Shown in pieces: positions 1 to 8,925 of a stretch of 64,000 nucleotides of DNA. Position 1 is the first letter of the stretch, and each line of letters begins with the position of its first letter. The DNA lies in NCBI RefSeq assembly GCF_020179835.1, contig NZ_JAIUDA010000002.1, forward strand, positions 930,001 to 994,000, written 5' to 3'. The DNA is from Pantoea sp. alder81 (GTDB taxonomy: Bacteria; Pseudomonadota; Gammaproteobacteria; Enterobacterales; Enterobacteriaceae). The notes beneath the pieces are model-generated. The model did no database searches. It was not told the origin of the DNA and saw nothing but the letters and a program-made list of their open reading frames with translations. The translations under genes were made by a program, and so were the position numbers.

Positions 1-182
1 CGATCAACATTACTTACCAGGATATGCTGCACTTTCAGCGTGAAGGTGCACCGCGTGACGTGGCGCTGGTGATCACACCTTACGCCACGTCGTTACCGCT
101 GTTTTCACCGCCGCTGATCCATGCTGAGCTGCCGCTGAGCTATCATCAGCAGCAGCGCATTCGTCAATTGCTGGAAGCTTAA
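1..182 (+). CDS. csiE: CsiE C-terminus (partial, stationary-phase inducible protein)
   Basis: Only the last 59 codons are present; the gene enters from the left edge in the frame that starts at base 3 and stops with TAA at 180-182. The tail reads like the C-terminus of CsiE, a cAMP/stationary-phase induced protein of unknown biochemical role related to PRD-containing transcription regulators. The call rests mostly on context: in E. coli csiE lies tail to tail with hcaT, exactly as here, and the two stop codons overlap by 4 bp. No function can be read from the fragment itself. Confidence 0.75.
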   Translation, partial: INITYQDMLHFQREGAPRDVALVITPYATSLPLFSPPLIHAELPLSYHQQQRIRQLLEA

Positions 183-1315
183 GCGGCGCGAGGACGCAGG
201 AACAGTGCCGGGAGCGCCACCAGTGCCATCACCCAGAACAGATGCCCCTGTAAATGGGTAAACAGCACGCCGCTGATCATCGTCATCACCGCAATCCCGC
301 CGCCCATCGCCAGCGCAGAGTATAGTGATTGCAACCGAATCACCTCGGCGCCCTTGCGCGCAGCAATGAAACGCATTGCCGCCAGATGGCACACGGTGAA
401 GCTGCCACAGTGTAGAATCTGCGCAGCAATTAACAGCGGCAGCGCGGTGCTGGATCCCAGCATCACCCAGCGCACTAACGCACAGACACACGAAAGCAGC
501 AGCAGATCACGGGCACTCCAGCGGCGGAACAGTCGGTTGCTGAAAGCAAAGACCACGATTTCAGCCACCACACCCAGCGACCATAGATAACCAATGACGG
601 TGGCAGAGTAACCCGCCTCCTGCCACCAGATGGCGCTAAAGCTGTAATAGGCCGCGTGCGCCCCCTGCATCAATGTCACGCACAACATAAAGCGCCACAC
701 CGCATTCTCACGCAGCAGTTCGCGCCACGCCGACCACCCGCCGCTGGCTCCCTGTCGCGCATCGCCCTGCGGACGCGTTTTCGGCGGCAGCATCATGCCA
801 GACAGCATCACCAGCACACCCATGCTCAGTAAGACCAAAATCGCCTGTGATGACCATGCGCTGACCAACATGCCGGTTAGTGCGGAGCTAATTACAAACG
901 CCAGCGATCCCCACAAACGCACCGGGCCATAGGCGAGGCCGATTTGCTGTGTCCAGGTCGCTGCCAGCGCATCGCTCAACGGCACAAGCGGTGAGAAGAA
1001 CAGGTTGAAGCCCACCATCACCAGAAGCAGCCATAACCATTGGCCGCCAAACCAGAATCCGACAGCAAACAGGCACGTCATCAATGCCAGTAAACGCAAA
1101 GCGACAATCAGCTGAGAAGGATTTTTGACCTGCGAAGCGATCAATAAACTGCCGACGAATCGCGCCACCATACCGCAACCGAGCAGCAGGCCGATTTTTT
1201 CAGCATCCAGGCCAATACCTTTAAGCCAGACGCTCCAGAAAGGTAAGTAGATGCCGTAACAGAAGAAGTAGGTGAAGTAGCTGAGTCCCAGCCATCTGGC
1301 CGATCCGATGGTCAT
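179..1315 (-). CDS. hcaT: MFS transporter HcaT (3-phenylpropionate permease family)
   Basis: Inner-membrane major facilitator protein of about 378 residues with some 12 hydrophobic segments. It is collinear with E. coli HcaT from the N-terminal stretch WLGLSYFTYFF to the C-terminal MALVALPALFLRP. HcaT is annotated as a 3-phenylpropionate/H+ symporter, but no hca catabolic genes are visible here, so the true substrate is open. The ATG at 1315 is chosen because GGGAGG sits 4-5 nt upstream; an in-frame ATG six codons earlier (1333) has no comparable ribosome site. It converges on csiE with a 4-bp overlap. Confidence 0.85.
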   Translation of the reverse strand: MTIGSARWLGLSYFTYFFCYGIYLPFWSVWLKGIGLDAEKIGLLLGCGMVARFVGSLLIASQVKNPSQLIVALRLLALMTCLFAVGFWFGGQWLWLLLVMVGFNLFFSPLVPLSDALAATWTQQIGLAYGPVRLWGSLAFVISSALTGMLVSAWSSQAILVLLSMGVLVMLSGMMLPPKTRPQGDARQGASGGWSAWRELLRENAVWRFMLCVTLMQGAHAAYYSFSAIWWQEAGYSATVIGYLWSLGVVAEIVVFAFSNRLFRRWSARDLLLLSCVCALVRWVMLGSSTALPLLIAAQILHCGSFTVCHLAAMRFIAARKGAEVIRLQSLYSALAMGGGIAVMTMISGVLFTHLQGHLFWVMALVALPALFLRPRAA

Positions 1316-1416
1316 TTTGCCTCCCACAGGCATGTCGGCTGCGCCCGCAGCCCGTTGGGCCGCTACTTTGTCAGACGCTTGGGAAAAAGTGAAATAAAAG
1401 GTCGGATAGCGCGCAT

Positions 1417-1442
1417 AAAAAAAGGATGGCCAGCGCCATCCT
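1417..1442 (-). terminator. Rho-independent terminator of glyA
   Basis: Reading the minus strand, a GGATGGC/GCCATCC stem with a 4-nt loop is followed by seven T, about 25 bp past the glyA stop. It separates glyA from hcaT. Confidence 0.85.
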
Positions 1443-1466
1443 CTTTCATCACATCAGCGTGCCAAA

Positions 1467-2720
1467 TCAGGCATACACAGGCAGACGCGCGCAGATATCC
1501 AGCACTTTCTGCTTAGTGCGCTCGATGGTCGCTTCGTCGTTGATGTTATCCAGCACGTCAGCAATCCAGCCAGCCAGTTCGCGAACTTCTGCTTCTTTGA
1601 AGCCACGACGGGTGACTGCTGGGGTACCGATACGAACACCTGAGGTCACAAACGGGCTCTTCGGATCGTTTGGTACGCTGTTTTTGTTAACGGTGATATT
1701 GGCACGGCCCAACGCAGCATCCGCTTCTTTACCGGTCAGGTTTTTGCTCACCAGATCGATCAGGAACAGATGGTTATAAGTACCGCCTGAAACGATGTTG
1801 TAGCCACGCTCCAGCAGAACCTCAACCATTGCTTTGGCGTTTTTAGCCACTTGCTGCTGGTAAGATTTGAACTCTGGCTCCATCGCTTCTTTGAACGCCA
1901 CCGCTTTACCCGCGATCACGTGCATCAACGGACCACCCTGACCACCCGGGAACACCGCGGAGTTCAGTTTTTTGTACAGGTCTTCGTCGCCGTTTTTCGC
2001 CAGAATCAGACCGCCACGTGGACCCGCGAGGGTTTTGTGGGTGGTAGAGGTGACGATGTGAGCATGTGGAACCGGGTTCGGGTACACATCAGCCGCGATC
2101 AGACCGGCAACGTGCGCCATGTCAACGAACAGGTATGCGCCCACGCTATCAGCGATTTCGCGCATTTTTGCCCAGTCACACACGCCAGAATAAGCGGAGA
2201 AACCACCCACGATCATTTTTGGCTTATGCGTTTGAGCCAGTTCAGCCAGTTCGTCGTAGTTGATTTTGCCGGTTTCGTCGATGCCGTAAGGGATGACGTT
2301 ATACAGCTTGCCAGACAGGTTCACTGGAGAACCGTGGGTCAGGTGACCACCGTGCGCCAGGTTCATACCGAGGATGGTATCGCCCGGCTGCAGCAGCGCA
2401 GTGTAAACCGCGAAGTTAGCCTGAGAACCAGAGTGTGGCTGAACGTTGGCAAAATCTGCGCCAAACAGCTCTTTGGCGCGGTCGATCGCCAGCTGCTCAA
2501 CGATATCAACGTATTCACATCCGCCGTAGTAGCGTTTGCCCGGATACCCTTCAGCATATTTGTTGGTGAGCTGTGAACCTTGCGCCTGCATTACGCGTGG
2601 GCTGGTGTAGTTTTCAGAAGCAATCAGTTCAATGTGCTCTTCCTGACGCACCTTCTCTTGCTCCATAGCCTGCCACAACTCGGCATCATAATCGGCAATG
2701 TTCATATCACGCTTTAACAT
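1467..2720 (-). CDS. glyA: Serine hydroxymethyltransferase
   Basis: Cytoplasmic PLP enzyme that interconverts serine and glycine with transfer of the one-carbon unit to tetrahydrofolate; it is the main source of C1 units for purine, thymidylate and methionine synthesis. The 417-residue length equals E. coli GlyA. The PLP lysine is K229 in the STTHKTL motif, and the family stretches [13 protein letters not shown] and HSGSQAN are intact. It is divergent from hmp across a 337-bp control region and ends at a strong terminator. A PurR-like box upstream fits purine repression. Confidence 0.98.
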   Translation of the reverse strand: MLKRDMNIADYDAELWQAMEQEKVRQEEHIELIASENYTSPRVMQAQGSQLTNKYAEGYPGKRYYGGCEYVDIVEQLAIDRAKELFGADFANVQPHSGSQANFAVYTALLQPGDTILGMNLAHGGHLTHGSPVNLSGKLYNVIPYGIDETGKINYDELAELAQTHKPKMIVGGFSAYSGVCDWAKMREIADSVGAYLFVDMAHVAGLIAADVYPNPVPHAHIVTSTTHKTLAGPRGGLILAKNGDEDLYKKLNSAVFPGGQGGPLMHVIAGKAVAFKEAMEPEFKSYQQQVAKNAKAMVEVLLERGYNIVSGGTYNHLFLIDLVSKNLTGKEADAALGRANITVNKNSVPNDPKSPFVTSGVRIGTPAVTRRGFKEAEVRELAGWIADVLDNINDEATIERTKQKVLDICARLPVYA

Positions 2721-2834
2721 CCGGCATCTCCTGACTAGCTAACTTTTTAACGGCAGTTTAAGCCCCGGCAAGGGGCGAAGGCCAACAGTGTAAACGGTTT
2801 TGACAGGTGACGGTAGCGCCAATCCCCTCTTTTT

Positions 2835-2850
2835 ACGCAAACGATTGGCA
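2835..2850. promoter_or_regulatory. Probable PurR operator of glyA
   Basis: ACGCAAACGATTGGCA keeps the left half of the PurR palindrome (ACGCAAACGTTTGCGT) perfectly and part of the right half. It lies about 115 bp upstream of glyA, which is a known PurR target in E. coli. The rest of the 337-bp glyA/hmp spacer holds the NsrR site and promoters I cannot place exactly; no convincing MetR site was found. Confidence 0.6.
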
Positions 2851-3010
2851 CGGCGCTGGAACGGGTTTTTTACGCATTTTTGCAAGCCTGTAAATCACGA
2901 TATTTGCTCACGCTGGAGGGGAATATTTTTCAGGTTTGTGGGCCAGCTTCCAGCTTCAGTGCTTAACCCGCAAGCAAAACAGGGGATTTACAGGCCAGGT
3001 GAACGATCAT

Positions 3011-3033
3011 AAGATGCATTTAAAATACATGTT
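3011..3033. promoter_or_regulatory. NsrR operator of hmp
   Basis: AAGATGCATTT-A-AAATACATGTT fits the 11-1-11 inverted repeat recognised by the nitric-oxide sensor NsrR and closely resembles the E. coli hmp operator. It ends 24 bp before the hmp start codon, so bound NsrR would block the promoter until nitric oxide damages its Fe-S cluster. Confidence 0.8.
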
Positions 3034-3057
3034 TAAATTCACTGTGAGGCATTCACC

Positions 3058-4242
3058 ATGCTAGATGCGCAAACTATCGCTACCGTTAAGTCATCCCTGC
3101 CCGCTATTGCTCAGCTTGGCCCGCAACTCACCGGCCATTTCTATCAGCGTTTATTAACGCAACATCCGGAACTGAAAAACGTCTTCAATATGAATAATCA
3201 GCGCAGCGGTAATCAGCGTGAGGCGCTGTTTAATGCCGTTGTTGCGTACGGCAGCAACCTGGAGAATCTGGCGGTGCTGCTGCCGGCGGTAGAGAAGATT
3301 GCGCAGAAACATACCAGCCTGAATATTCAGCCGGCGCAATATGCGGTGGTGGGTGAAACATTGCTGGCGACCATCGAAGAGCTACTCAATCCCGGCGATG
3401 ACGTTTTGCAGGCGTGGGGAAAAGCTTACGGCGTGCTGGCCGATGTTTTTATCCAGCGTGAAGAGGCTATCTACCGCGAATCGGAAGAGAAAGTCGGCGG
3501 CTGGCGTGGCGCACGTGACTTCCGTATCCGCGCCATCAATACTGAAAGCTCAGTGATCAAAAGCTTTGAACTGGTGCCCAACGATGGTCAGCCCGTAGCC
3601 GATTTCCTGCCCGGGCAATATCTGGCAATCAGCCTACGCCCTGAAGATAGTGAGAACATCCAGCATCGCCAGTATTCACTCACCCATTTACCTAACGCGA
3701 AATCCTACCGTATTGCGGTGAAGCGCGAGGAGCACGGCAGCGTTTCTGGCTGGCTCCACGCTAATGCGAAGGTGGGTGATATTGTGCAATGTGCTGCACC
3801 AGCAGGTGATTTCTATCTGCAGACTGAAGCAAAAGCGCCGATCACGCTGATTTCTGCGGGTGTGGGTCAAACCCCGATGCTGGCGATGTTAGCCAGCCTG
3901 GCCGAGCAGCAGTATGCGGGCGCGGTTAACTGGCTGCATGCGGCCGAATGTGGTGCACAGCATGCTTTCGCGGATGAAGTGCAAGCCACAGGTGCACGCC
4001 TGCCCCACTTCTCCAGCCATATCTGGTATCGCCAGCCTGAAAGCCAGGACAGTGGCCGTTATGATGCGCGGGGATTAATGGATCTCGCGGGCATTTCCAG
4101 CGAATTGAATCAGGCTGACCGCCAGTTCTGGCTGTGCGGACCGCTGCCATTTATGCAGTTTGTCGCGCGTCAGCTGGTGGATGCCGGTGTCAGTGCCGAT
4201 CGCATCCATTATGAAGTCTTTGGCCCACACAAAGTGCTGTAA
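3058..4242 (+). CDS. hmp: Flavohemoglobin (nitric oxide dioxygenase)
   Basis: Detoxifies nitric oxide to nitrate using O2 and NAD(P)H in the cytoplasm. The 394 residues divide into an N-terminal globin (about 1-145) with proximal haem ligand H85 and distal-pocket Y29 and Q53, a ferredoxin-reductase-type FAD domain (about 150-260, RQYSL motif) and a C-terminal NAD domain (GVGQTPM and WLCGP motifs). It is divergent from glyA, as in E. coli, with an NsrR operator just upstream and a terminator shared with glnB downstream. Confidence 0.98.
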   Translation: MLDAQTIATVKSSLPAIAQLGPQLTGHFYQRLLTQHPELKNVFNMNNQRSGNQREALFNAVVAYGSNLENLAVLLPAVEKIAQKHTSLNIQPAQYAVVGETLLATIEELLNPGDDVLQAWGKAYGVLADVFIQREEAIYRESEEKVGGWRGARDFRIRAINTESSVIKSFELVPNDGQPVADFLPGQYLAISLRPEDSENIQHRQYSLTHLPNAKSYRIAVKREEHGSVSGWLHANAKVGDIVQCAAPAGDFYLQTEAKAPITLISAGVGQTPMLAMLASLAEQQYAGAVNWLHAAECGAQHAFADEVQATGARLPHFSSHIWYRQPESQDSGRYDARGLMDLAGISSELNQADRQFWLCGPLPFMQFVARQLVDAGVSADRIHYEVFGPHKVL

Positions 4243-4243
4243 A

Positions 4244-4271
4244 CAAAAAAGCCTGCGCAATGCAGGCTTTT
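4244..4271. terminator. Bidirectional terminator between hmp and glnB
   Basis: A GCCTGC/GCAGGC hairpin is flanked by an A-run on the left and a T-run on the right, so it can stop transcripts from both converging genes. It begins 2 bp after the hmp stop. Confidence 0.8.
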
Positions 4272-4291
4272 AAACAGGCTAGCGAAGGGGC

Positions 4292-4693
<402 letters not shown>

Positions 4694-4834
4694 TCAAGTC
4701 GCAGAGGGGTTGGCTGCTCTCTTTCACCCGAATCACTAAATTGAATCAGTTCATCGGAAAGTTATCGTGTGCCGCCATCCTGCAACCCGAACTATTTAGG
4801 GTAGTCAATGGATGAATCAATATGCCGCAGCAAG

Positions 4835-6166
4835 CTACTCTTTAAATTCACTGGCGTCCAGCTCATGGCGTGACAGCAGCTTATAGAATTCAGTACGGTT
4901 ACGTCCAGCCAGACGCGCGGCGTTAGTGACATTTCCTTTGGTCATCTGCAGCAGCTTGCGCAGATAGTTCAGCTCAAACTGATTGCGAGCCTCAACAAAA
5001 GTCGGCAACGCGGTATTTTCACCCGCTAACGCCTGTTCAACCAGCGCATCACTGATCACCGGTGACGTGCTCAGCGCGACACACTGTTCGATCACGTTCA
5101 CCAGCTGACGTACGTTGCCAGGCCAGCTGGCTCCCACTAAACGTTTCATCGCATCCACTGAGAAGCTGCGCACGAAGGGTTTATGGCGTTCAGCCGACTG
5201 GCGCAGCAGATGGTTCGCCAGCAGCGGAATATCTTCAGCGCGTTCATGTAGCGCCGGTATTTTCAGATTCACCACATTGAGGCGATAGTAGAGATCTTCG
5301 CGGAAACTCTTTTTCTCCATCGCTTTTGGCAGATCGCGATGAGTGGCCGAGATGATACGCACGTTGATATCGACATCCCGATTACTGCCGAGCGGACGTA
5401 CTTTTCGCTCCTGTAATACGCGCAGGAGTTTGACCTGCAACGCCTGCGGCATATCACCAATTTCATCAAGGAACAGCGTGCCGCTCTCTGCCGCCTGGAA
5501 CAGCCCTTCTCGCGCGCTCACGGCGCCGGTGAAGGCCCCTTTGGCGTGGCCAAAAAGTTCAGATTCCAGCAGTTGCTCTGGTAAAGCACCGCAGTTGATG
5601 GCGATAAACGGCTTATTTGCACGTGGGCTGGCGGCATGAATCGCCTGTGCCAGCACCTCTTTGCCGGTGCCGCTCTGGCCATTGATTAACACGCTAACGT
5701 CGGATTGCGCCACCATGTGCGCCTGATCCAGCAAACGCAGCATCTGAGGATTGCGCGTTACTACCGCTTCACGCCAGGTGTCATCGCTGACTGGCGCACG
5801 CTGTGCCAGCGCTTCATCGATGGCTTTATACAGCGCGTCACGATCCACTGGCTTCGTCAGGAAACTGAACACGCCCTGCTGCGTCGCGGAAACCGCTTCA
5901 GGAATAGAGCCGTGTGCCGTGAGAATGATCACCGGCAAGCCTGCATGGCGTTTCTGGATTTCGCCAAACAACGCCAGCCCGTCCATTTCATCCATGCGCA
6001 GATCGCTGATCACCAGATCAACTTTCTCTTTTTGCAACTGGCGCAAAGCATCCGGGCCACTTGCGGCGGTGGTCACCTGAAAACCTTCACTGCTTAAACG
6101 CATCCCGAGCAGCTTCAGCAGGCCAGGATCATCATCCACCAGCAGTAAACGTGCAGACTGTTTCAT
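4835..6166 (-). CDS. glrR: Sigma54-dependent response regulator GlrR
   Basis: NtrC-type activator of about 443 residues. It has a receiver domain with acidic pocket VDDDPG and the phosphoacceptor Asp in ISDLRMD, an AAA+ domain with Walker A NGQSGTGKE and the sigma54-contacting GAFTGA loop, and a Fis-type C-terminal helix-turn-helix (NAARLAGRNRTEFYKLL). Phosphorylated by GlrK, it drives glmY from its sigma54 promoter. Two candidate GlrR sites and that promoter lie 2.4 kb away in this window, upstream of the same operon. The ATG at 6166 is preferred; a GTG two codons earlier overlaps the qseG stop. Confidence 0.96.
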   Translation of the reverse strand: MKQSARLLLVDDDPGLLKLLGMRLSSEGFQVTTAASGPDALRQLQKEKVDLVISDLRMDEMDGLALFGEIQKRHAGLPVIILTAHGSIPEAVSATQQGVFSFLTKPVDRDALYKAIDEALAQRAPVSDDTWREAVVTRNPQMLRLLDQAHMVAQSDVSVLINGQSGTGKEVLAQAIHAASPRANKPFIAINCGALPEQLLESELFGHAKGAFTGAVSAREGLFQAAESGTLFLDEIGDMPQALQVKLLRVLQERKVRPLGSNRDVDINVRIISATHRDLPKAMEKKSFREDLYYRLNVVNLKIPALHERAEDIPLLANHLLRQSAERHKPFVRSFSVDAMKRLVGASWPGNVRQLVNVIEQCVALSTSPVISDALVEQALAGENTALPTFVEARNQFELNYLRKLLQMTKGNVTNAARLAGRNRTEFYKLLSRHELDASEFKE

Positions 6167-6168
6167 GG

Positions 6169-6840
6169 TCACTGATCCTCACTTTGTGCATCACTGGCAC
6201 CGTGCGATGTGTCGCTGCTGTCCGCCGGCTTACGAGACGACAGCTGGCGTTCGATGTCAGTCAGGCGCTCAAGCTTACGCTGAGTATCCTCCAGCGATTG
6301 CCGCAATTTGGTTTGCTGCTGGCGCAGGCCATCCAGCTCGGAATCGTGACTTTGCTGAAGTGCAGCATAGCGGCTGCGTTCAGCGCTTAATGCCAACTGC
6401 GCCGCCTGGTTGCTGCGCCACAACATCAATAACGGGCGCACGGAGGCAGGATAGGATGCGCTGTAGCCATCTAACGTATCGACGAACTGGCGGCGCTCAA
6501 AGGGCGTCACATTGCCATTTGCCAGCAGAATGCCTTGTTTAAAAGCACGCGACCAGCCTTGAACCGGCCAGCGACGCGCTTCAGCCCGGGCTTCCGTAGG
6601 CGATAAACGCTCGCCGCAGTCGATAGCACGCTGCCAGTAAAGTGGATTGCTCATCGCAGCTGGCGATTCAATCTTCCATACGTTTTGACAATCAGTTGCC
6701 AGATAATCAGGCAGCCGCACTTCCGGCTCAGGAAGATTGGTGCCGTCGTGCAACGCGCTGCTCGTCGGCGCGGTCTGGCAGGCACTCAAGCCGAATGCCA
6801 CCAACGCGCAGCTAAAAATTTTAATCAGGGTGTGTTTCAT
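6169..6840 (-). CDS. qseG: QseG, outer-membrane lipoprotein of the GlrK/GlrR operon
   Basis: Lipoprotein of 223 residues with signal peptide and lipobox LSAC (lipidated C21). The second half is charged and predicted helical/coiled-coil (about residues 125-205, rich in Q, R, E and L). In E. coli QseG (GlrQ) interacts with and activates the sensor kinase GlrK, and in pathogens it affects type III effector delivery. It sits between glrK (3-bp gap) and glrR (stop adjacent to the start), so the three genes are translated as one operon. Confidence 0.92.
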   Translation of the reverse strand: MKHTLIKIFSCALVAFGLSACQTAPTSSALHDGTNLPEPEVRLPDYLATDCQNVWKIESPAAMSNPLYWQRAIDCGERLSPTEARAEARRWPVQGWSRAFKQGILLANGNVTPFERRQFVDTLDGYSASYPASVRPLLMLWRSNQAAQLALSAERSRYAALQQSHDSELDGLRQQQTKLRQSLEDTQRKLERLTDIERQLSSRKPADSSDTSHGASDAQSEDQ

Positions 6841-6843
6841 TAA

Positions 6844-8271
6844 TCAGGCATTCCCGGCACTGGTCGTCAAAATGATTCGAAAACAGACATCCGCATCCTT
6901 GCACGTTACCAATTGCAAATCGCCCTGCATCCTGCGCAGACAATCTTTGGCGATGCTTAAACCCAGCCCGCTGCCCTTAACTGGCCCTTTACGCTGCTGG
7001 CTGCCCTGAAAAAAGGGCTCAAAGATCATCGCCTGCTCTTCAGCCGGAATCGGTGTGCCGGTGTTCGCCACCTCAATCCACACCTGGTTGCCTTTCTGTT
7101 GGCTCTGCAGCCAGATGTTACCGGATTCGCTGCCGTAGTTCACGGCGTTCGAATAGAGGTTATCGATGACCCTTTGCAGCAATGTTGCCTCTGCCAGACA
7201 GTGCGCCACCTGAAGATCAACATGCGTAGTGATCTGACGCGCACTGGCGGGCAATGAATGGATTTTAACGACCGAATCAACGATGTCATGGAGCGCCACC
7301 GGCTCGAGCGCCATCGGACCCTCCGCCAGTTTGCGGTTGTAATCCAACAGTTGTTCGATGAGACGCTGCAGATGACGGCTGCTGGTGTCGAGGATCGCCA
7401 CCACTTCTTGCTGTTCCGCATTGAGCGGCCCAGCCACCTGATCGGCCAATAATTCCGTGCCTTCACGCAAGCTGGCAAGCGGGGTTTTCAGTTCGTGCGA
7501 GAGATGGCGCAAAAATTCATGACGCTGCTCTTCCAGCCAGCTCAGACGCTCGCTAAGCCACACGATGCGCTGGCCGAGTGAGCGGATTTCACGCGGACCG
7601 CGAAAACTCACGCTGTCACCGAGCGCTTTGCCTTCCCCCAGCCGGTTAATCATCCGTTCTACGCGTTTTACCGGGCCGATGATCATGCCGGTAAACAGCA
7701 GCACCAGCGCCAGACTGATCAGGAACAGAATCAGCGCTTGCCAGCCAAAGAACTGACCGCGATCGGCGATTTCACGCTGGAGTTGCAAGCCGCGAGAAAA
7801 TACTACTTCACGCGTCGCCTGCACCATTTGCGCATTGGCATCTGAGAAATGTTCGAGAGCCGTGGCGGCTTTTGCCACTGGGTTACCATTATCACACTGC
7901 ACGCTGGCGAGCTGCGGCAAGGTTTCCTGAAGCGCTTTGAATGAAGGAAGATCCGGCAGGCTATCTGCATGGCTGGTGAGCATCTGCCCGTATCGCGTCC
8001 ACTGCGTCTGATAGAGCTTTTGCAAGGTGGCATCACCTAACACACAATATTGACGATAACTGCGTTCCAGCTCGAGCGCCGTGCGCGCCATCGCCTCGCT
8101 GCGGCGGACGTCAGTGAAGGTATTGCGGTTGGTATCCGCCGCCTGATTACTGAGCGCAGAGAGGCTTTCCCAGGCTTGCCAGGCCAGCACCAGCAATGGC
8201 AACAGGACCAGCAAAAAAGCCATCAAGACCAACTGCCGCAGGGATCGGGGAAACAGACGCCATCTCTTCAC
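6844..8271 (-). CDS. glrK: Sensor histidine kinase GlrK (QseE)
   Basis: Inner-membrane kinase of 475 residues. A TM helix at about 13-32, a periplasmic region, a second TM at about 175-195, HAMP, the dimerization/phosphorylation motif HLSHELKTPLASL, and a C-terminal HATPase with N-box DNLYSNAVNYG and G-box GSGLGLSIAKD are all present. It phosphorylates GlrR in response to cell-envelope or growth-phase cues. The start codon is GTG (8271), preceded by AAGGA, and aligns with the E. coli start. Transcription may also reach it by readthrough of the glmY terminator immediately upstream. Confidence 0.96.
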   Translation of the reverse strand: MKRWRLFPRSLRQLVLMAFLLVLLPLLVLAWQAWESLSALSNQAADTNRNTFTDVRRSEAMARTALELERSYRQYCVLGDATLQKLYQTQWTRYGQMLTSHADSLPDLPSFKALQETLPQLASVQCDNGNPVAKAATALEHFSDANAQMVQATREVVFSRGLQLQREIADRGQFFGWQALILFLISLALVLLFTGMIIGPVKRVERMINRLGEGKALGDSVSFRGPREIRSLGQRIVWLSERLSWLEEQRHEFLRHLSHELKTPLASLREGTELLADQVAGPLNAEQQEVVAILDTSSRHLQRLIEQLLDYNRKLAEGPMALEPVALHDIVDSVVKIHSLPASARQITTHVDLQVAHCLAEATLLQRVIDNLYSNAVNYGSESGNIWLQSQQKGNQVWIEVANTGTPIPAEEQAMIFEPFFQGSQQRKGPVKGSGLGLSIAKDCLRRMQGDLQLVTCKDADVCFRIILTTSAGNA

Positions 8272-8340
8272 TACCGCGCTTCCTTAAATTTGAGCTGCTG
8301 GCATGCTAACGAAGTATCAAAAGGGAAGAAAGTACAGAAA

Positions 8341-8368
8341 GGAAAACGGCAGCCCTTTTGGGCTGCCG
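8341..8368 (-). terminator. glmY terminator
   Basis: On the minus strand a perfect 9-bp CGGCAGCCC/GGGCTGCCG stem with an AAAA loop is followed by TTTTCC. It closes the glmY RNA about 70 bp before the glrK start. Confidence 0.9.
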
Positions 8369-8557
8369 TGAGAGCGACGCCGCAGCATCGCTTGCAAAAT
8401 AGGTGGAGCCTAACTCAACGTTGCGTCCGATGCTTGATAACGTTGCAAAGCAAGCGATTATCGGTTGGGTGGACGGCAGGCTCCGTTTGGTGCGTCATTC
8501 GAATTTTATGAGCTCAACCGCAGTGCGGGGCAATCATAGACAGGTGAATGAGCAACG
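8341..8557 (-). ncRNA. glmY: GlmY small RNA
   Basis: GlmY is a decoy RNA that sequesters the adaptor RapZ and so protects GlmZ, raising glmS translation when glucosamine-6-phosphate is low. Position (between glrK and purL) and orientation match E. coli. The predicted 5' end carries the conserved GCTCATTCACC block found near the start of E. coli GlmY, followed by a small GC hairpin. The transcript ends at the strong terminator at 8341-8368. At about 215 nt it is longer than E. coli GlmY (about 184 nt). Identification rests on the conserved 5' block, promoter type and synteny. Confidence 0.85.
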
Positions 8558-8562
8558 AAGTT

Positions 8563-8583
8563 AGTATAGCAACTATCGTGCCA
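8563..8583 (-). promoter_or_regulatory. Overlapping sigma54 and sigma70 promoter of glmY
   Basis: On the minus strand TGGCAC-N5-TTGCT is a consensus sigma54 -24/-12 element. The final T begins TATACT, a sigma70 -10 hexamer, so both polymerases would start near 8556-8557. The same overlap is known for glmY in E. coli. Confidence 0.88.
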
Positions 8584-8731
8584 GAAATGAAATAGCATTA
8601 ATTATCAGAGTAATGCGAGGTGTGCCGCAGTATTTTAAGAAAAAGCGGACCGGCTGGTCTGATGAAAGTGTCGCTGATCAGCAACGAGTTCAAAGATGAA
8701 AAATTGAGACATTATAAATCAATGATTTAAA

Positions 8732-8782
8732 TGTCACCATTTAGCGACACTCTACCTGCGCATTTGTCGCCGATTTCAGACA
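8732..8782. promoter_or_regulatory. Two GlrR enhancer sites of glmY
   Basis: Two exact TGTC-N10-GACA dyads, at 8732-8749 and 8765-8782, match the GlrR recognition pattern. They lie roughly 175-225 bp upstream of the glmY start, as expected for an NtrC-type enhancer. A possible half-site (TGTC only) is at 8669. The two full sites are 33 bp apart, about three helical turns, so they face the same side of the DNA. Confidence 0.85.
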
Positions 8783-8808
8783 GTTTTCGCAAGCCAGCTC
8801 AAAGTACC

Positions 8809-8864
8809 TGATTGATTGAGTGAGTGAGTGAGTGAGTGAGTGAGTGAGTGAGTGAGTGAGTGAG
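8809..8864. repeat. Tetranucleotide microsatellite (TGAT)2(TGAG)12
   Basis: Twelve uninterrupted TGAG units (8817-8864) follow two TGAT units (8809-8816). The tract lies in the purL-glmY spacer, between the purL terminator and the GlrR sites. No ORF runs through it. Perfect tetranucleotide arrays of this length are rare in enterobacterial chromosomes and are prone to slippage. Confidence 0.97.
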
Positions 8865-8880
8865 TCTGGACCAGCCGGGC

Positions 8881-8907
8881 AAAAGAAAGGCCGCCCTGCG
8901 GCGGCCT
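8881..8907 (-). terminator. purL terminator
   Basis: On the minus strand an AGGCCGCC/GGCGGCCT hairpin with a 4-nt loop is followed by TTCTTTT, about 20 bp past the purL stop. Confidence 0.88.
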
Positions 8908-8925
8908 CTGATGCTACTGGCTAAT

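Noticed and set aside
1851..2576. 241-codon plus-strand ORF
   Set aside because: Antisense to the highly conserved glyA; no family resemblance.
8809..8864. CRISPR-like array
   Set aside because: The units are 4 bp with no spacers, a microsatellite; no array is present anywhere in the window.
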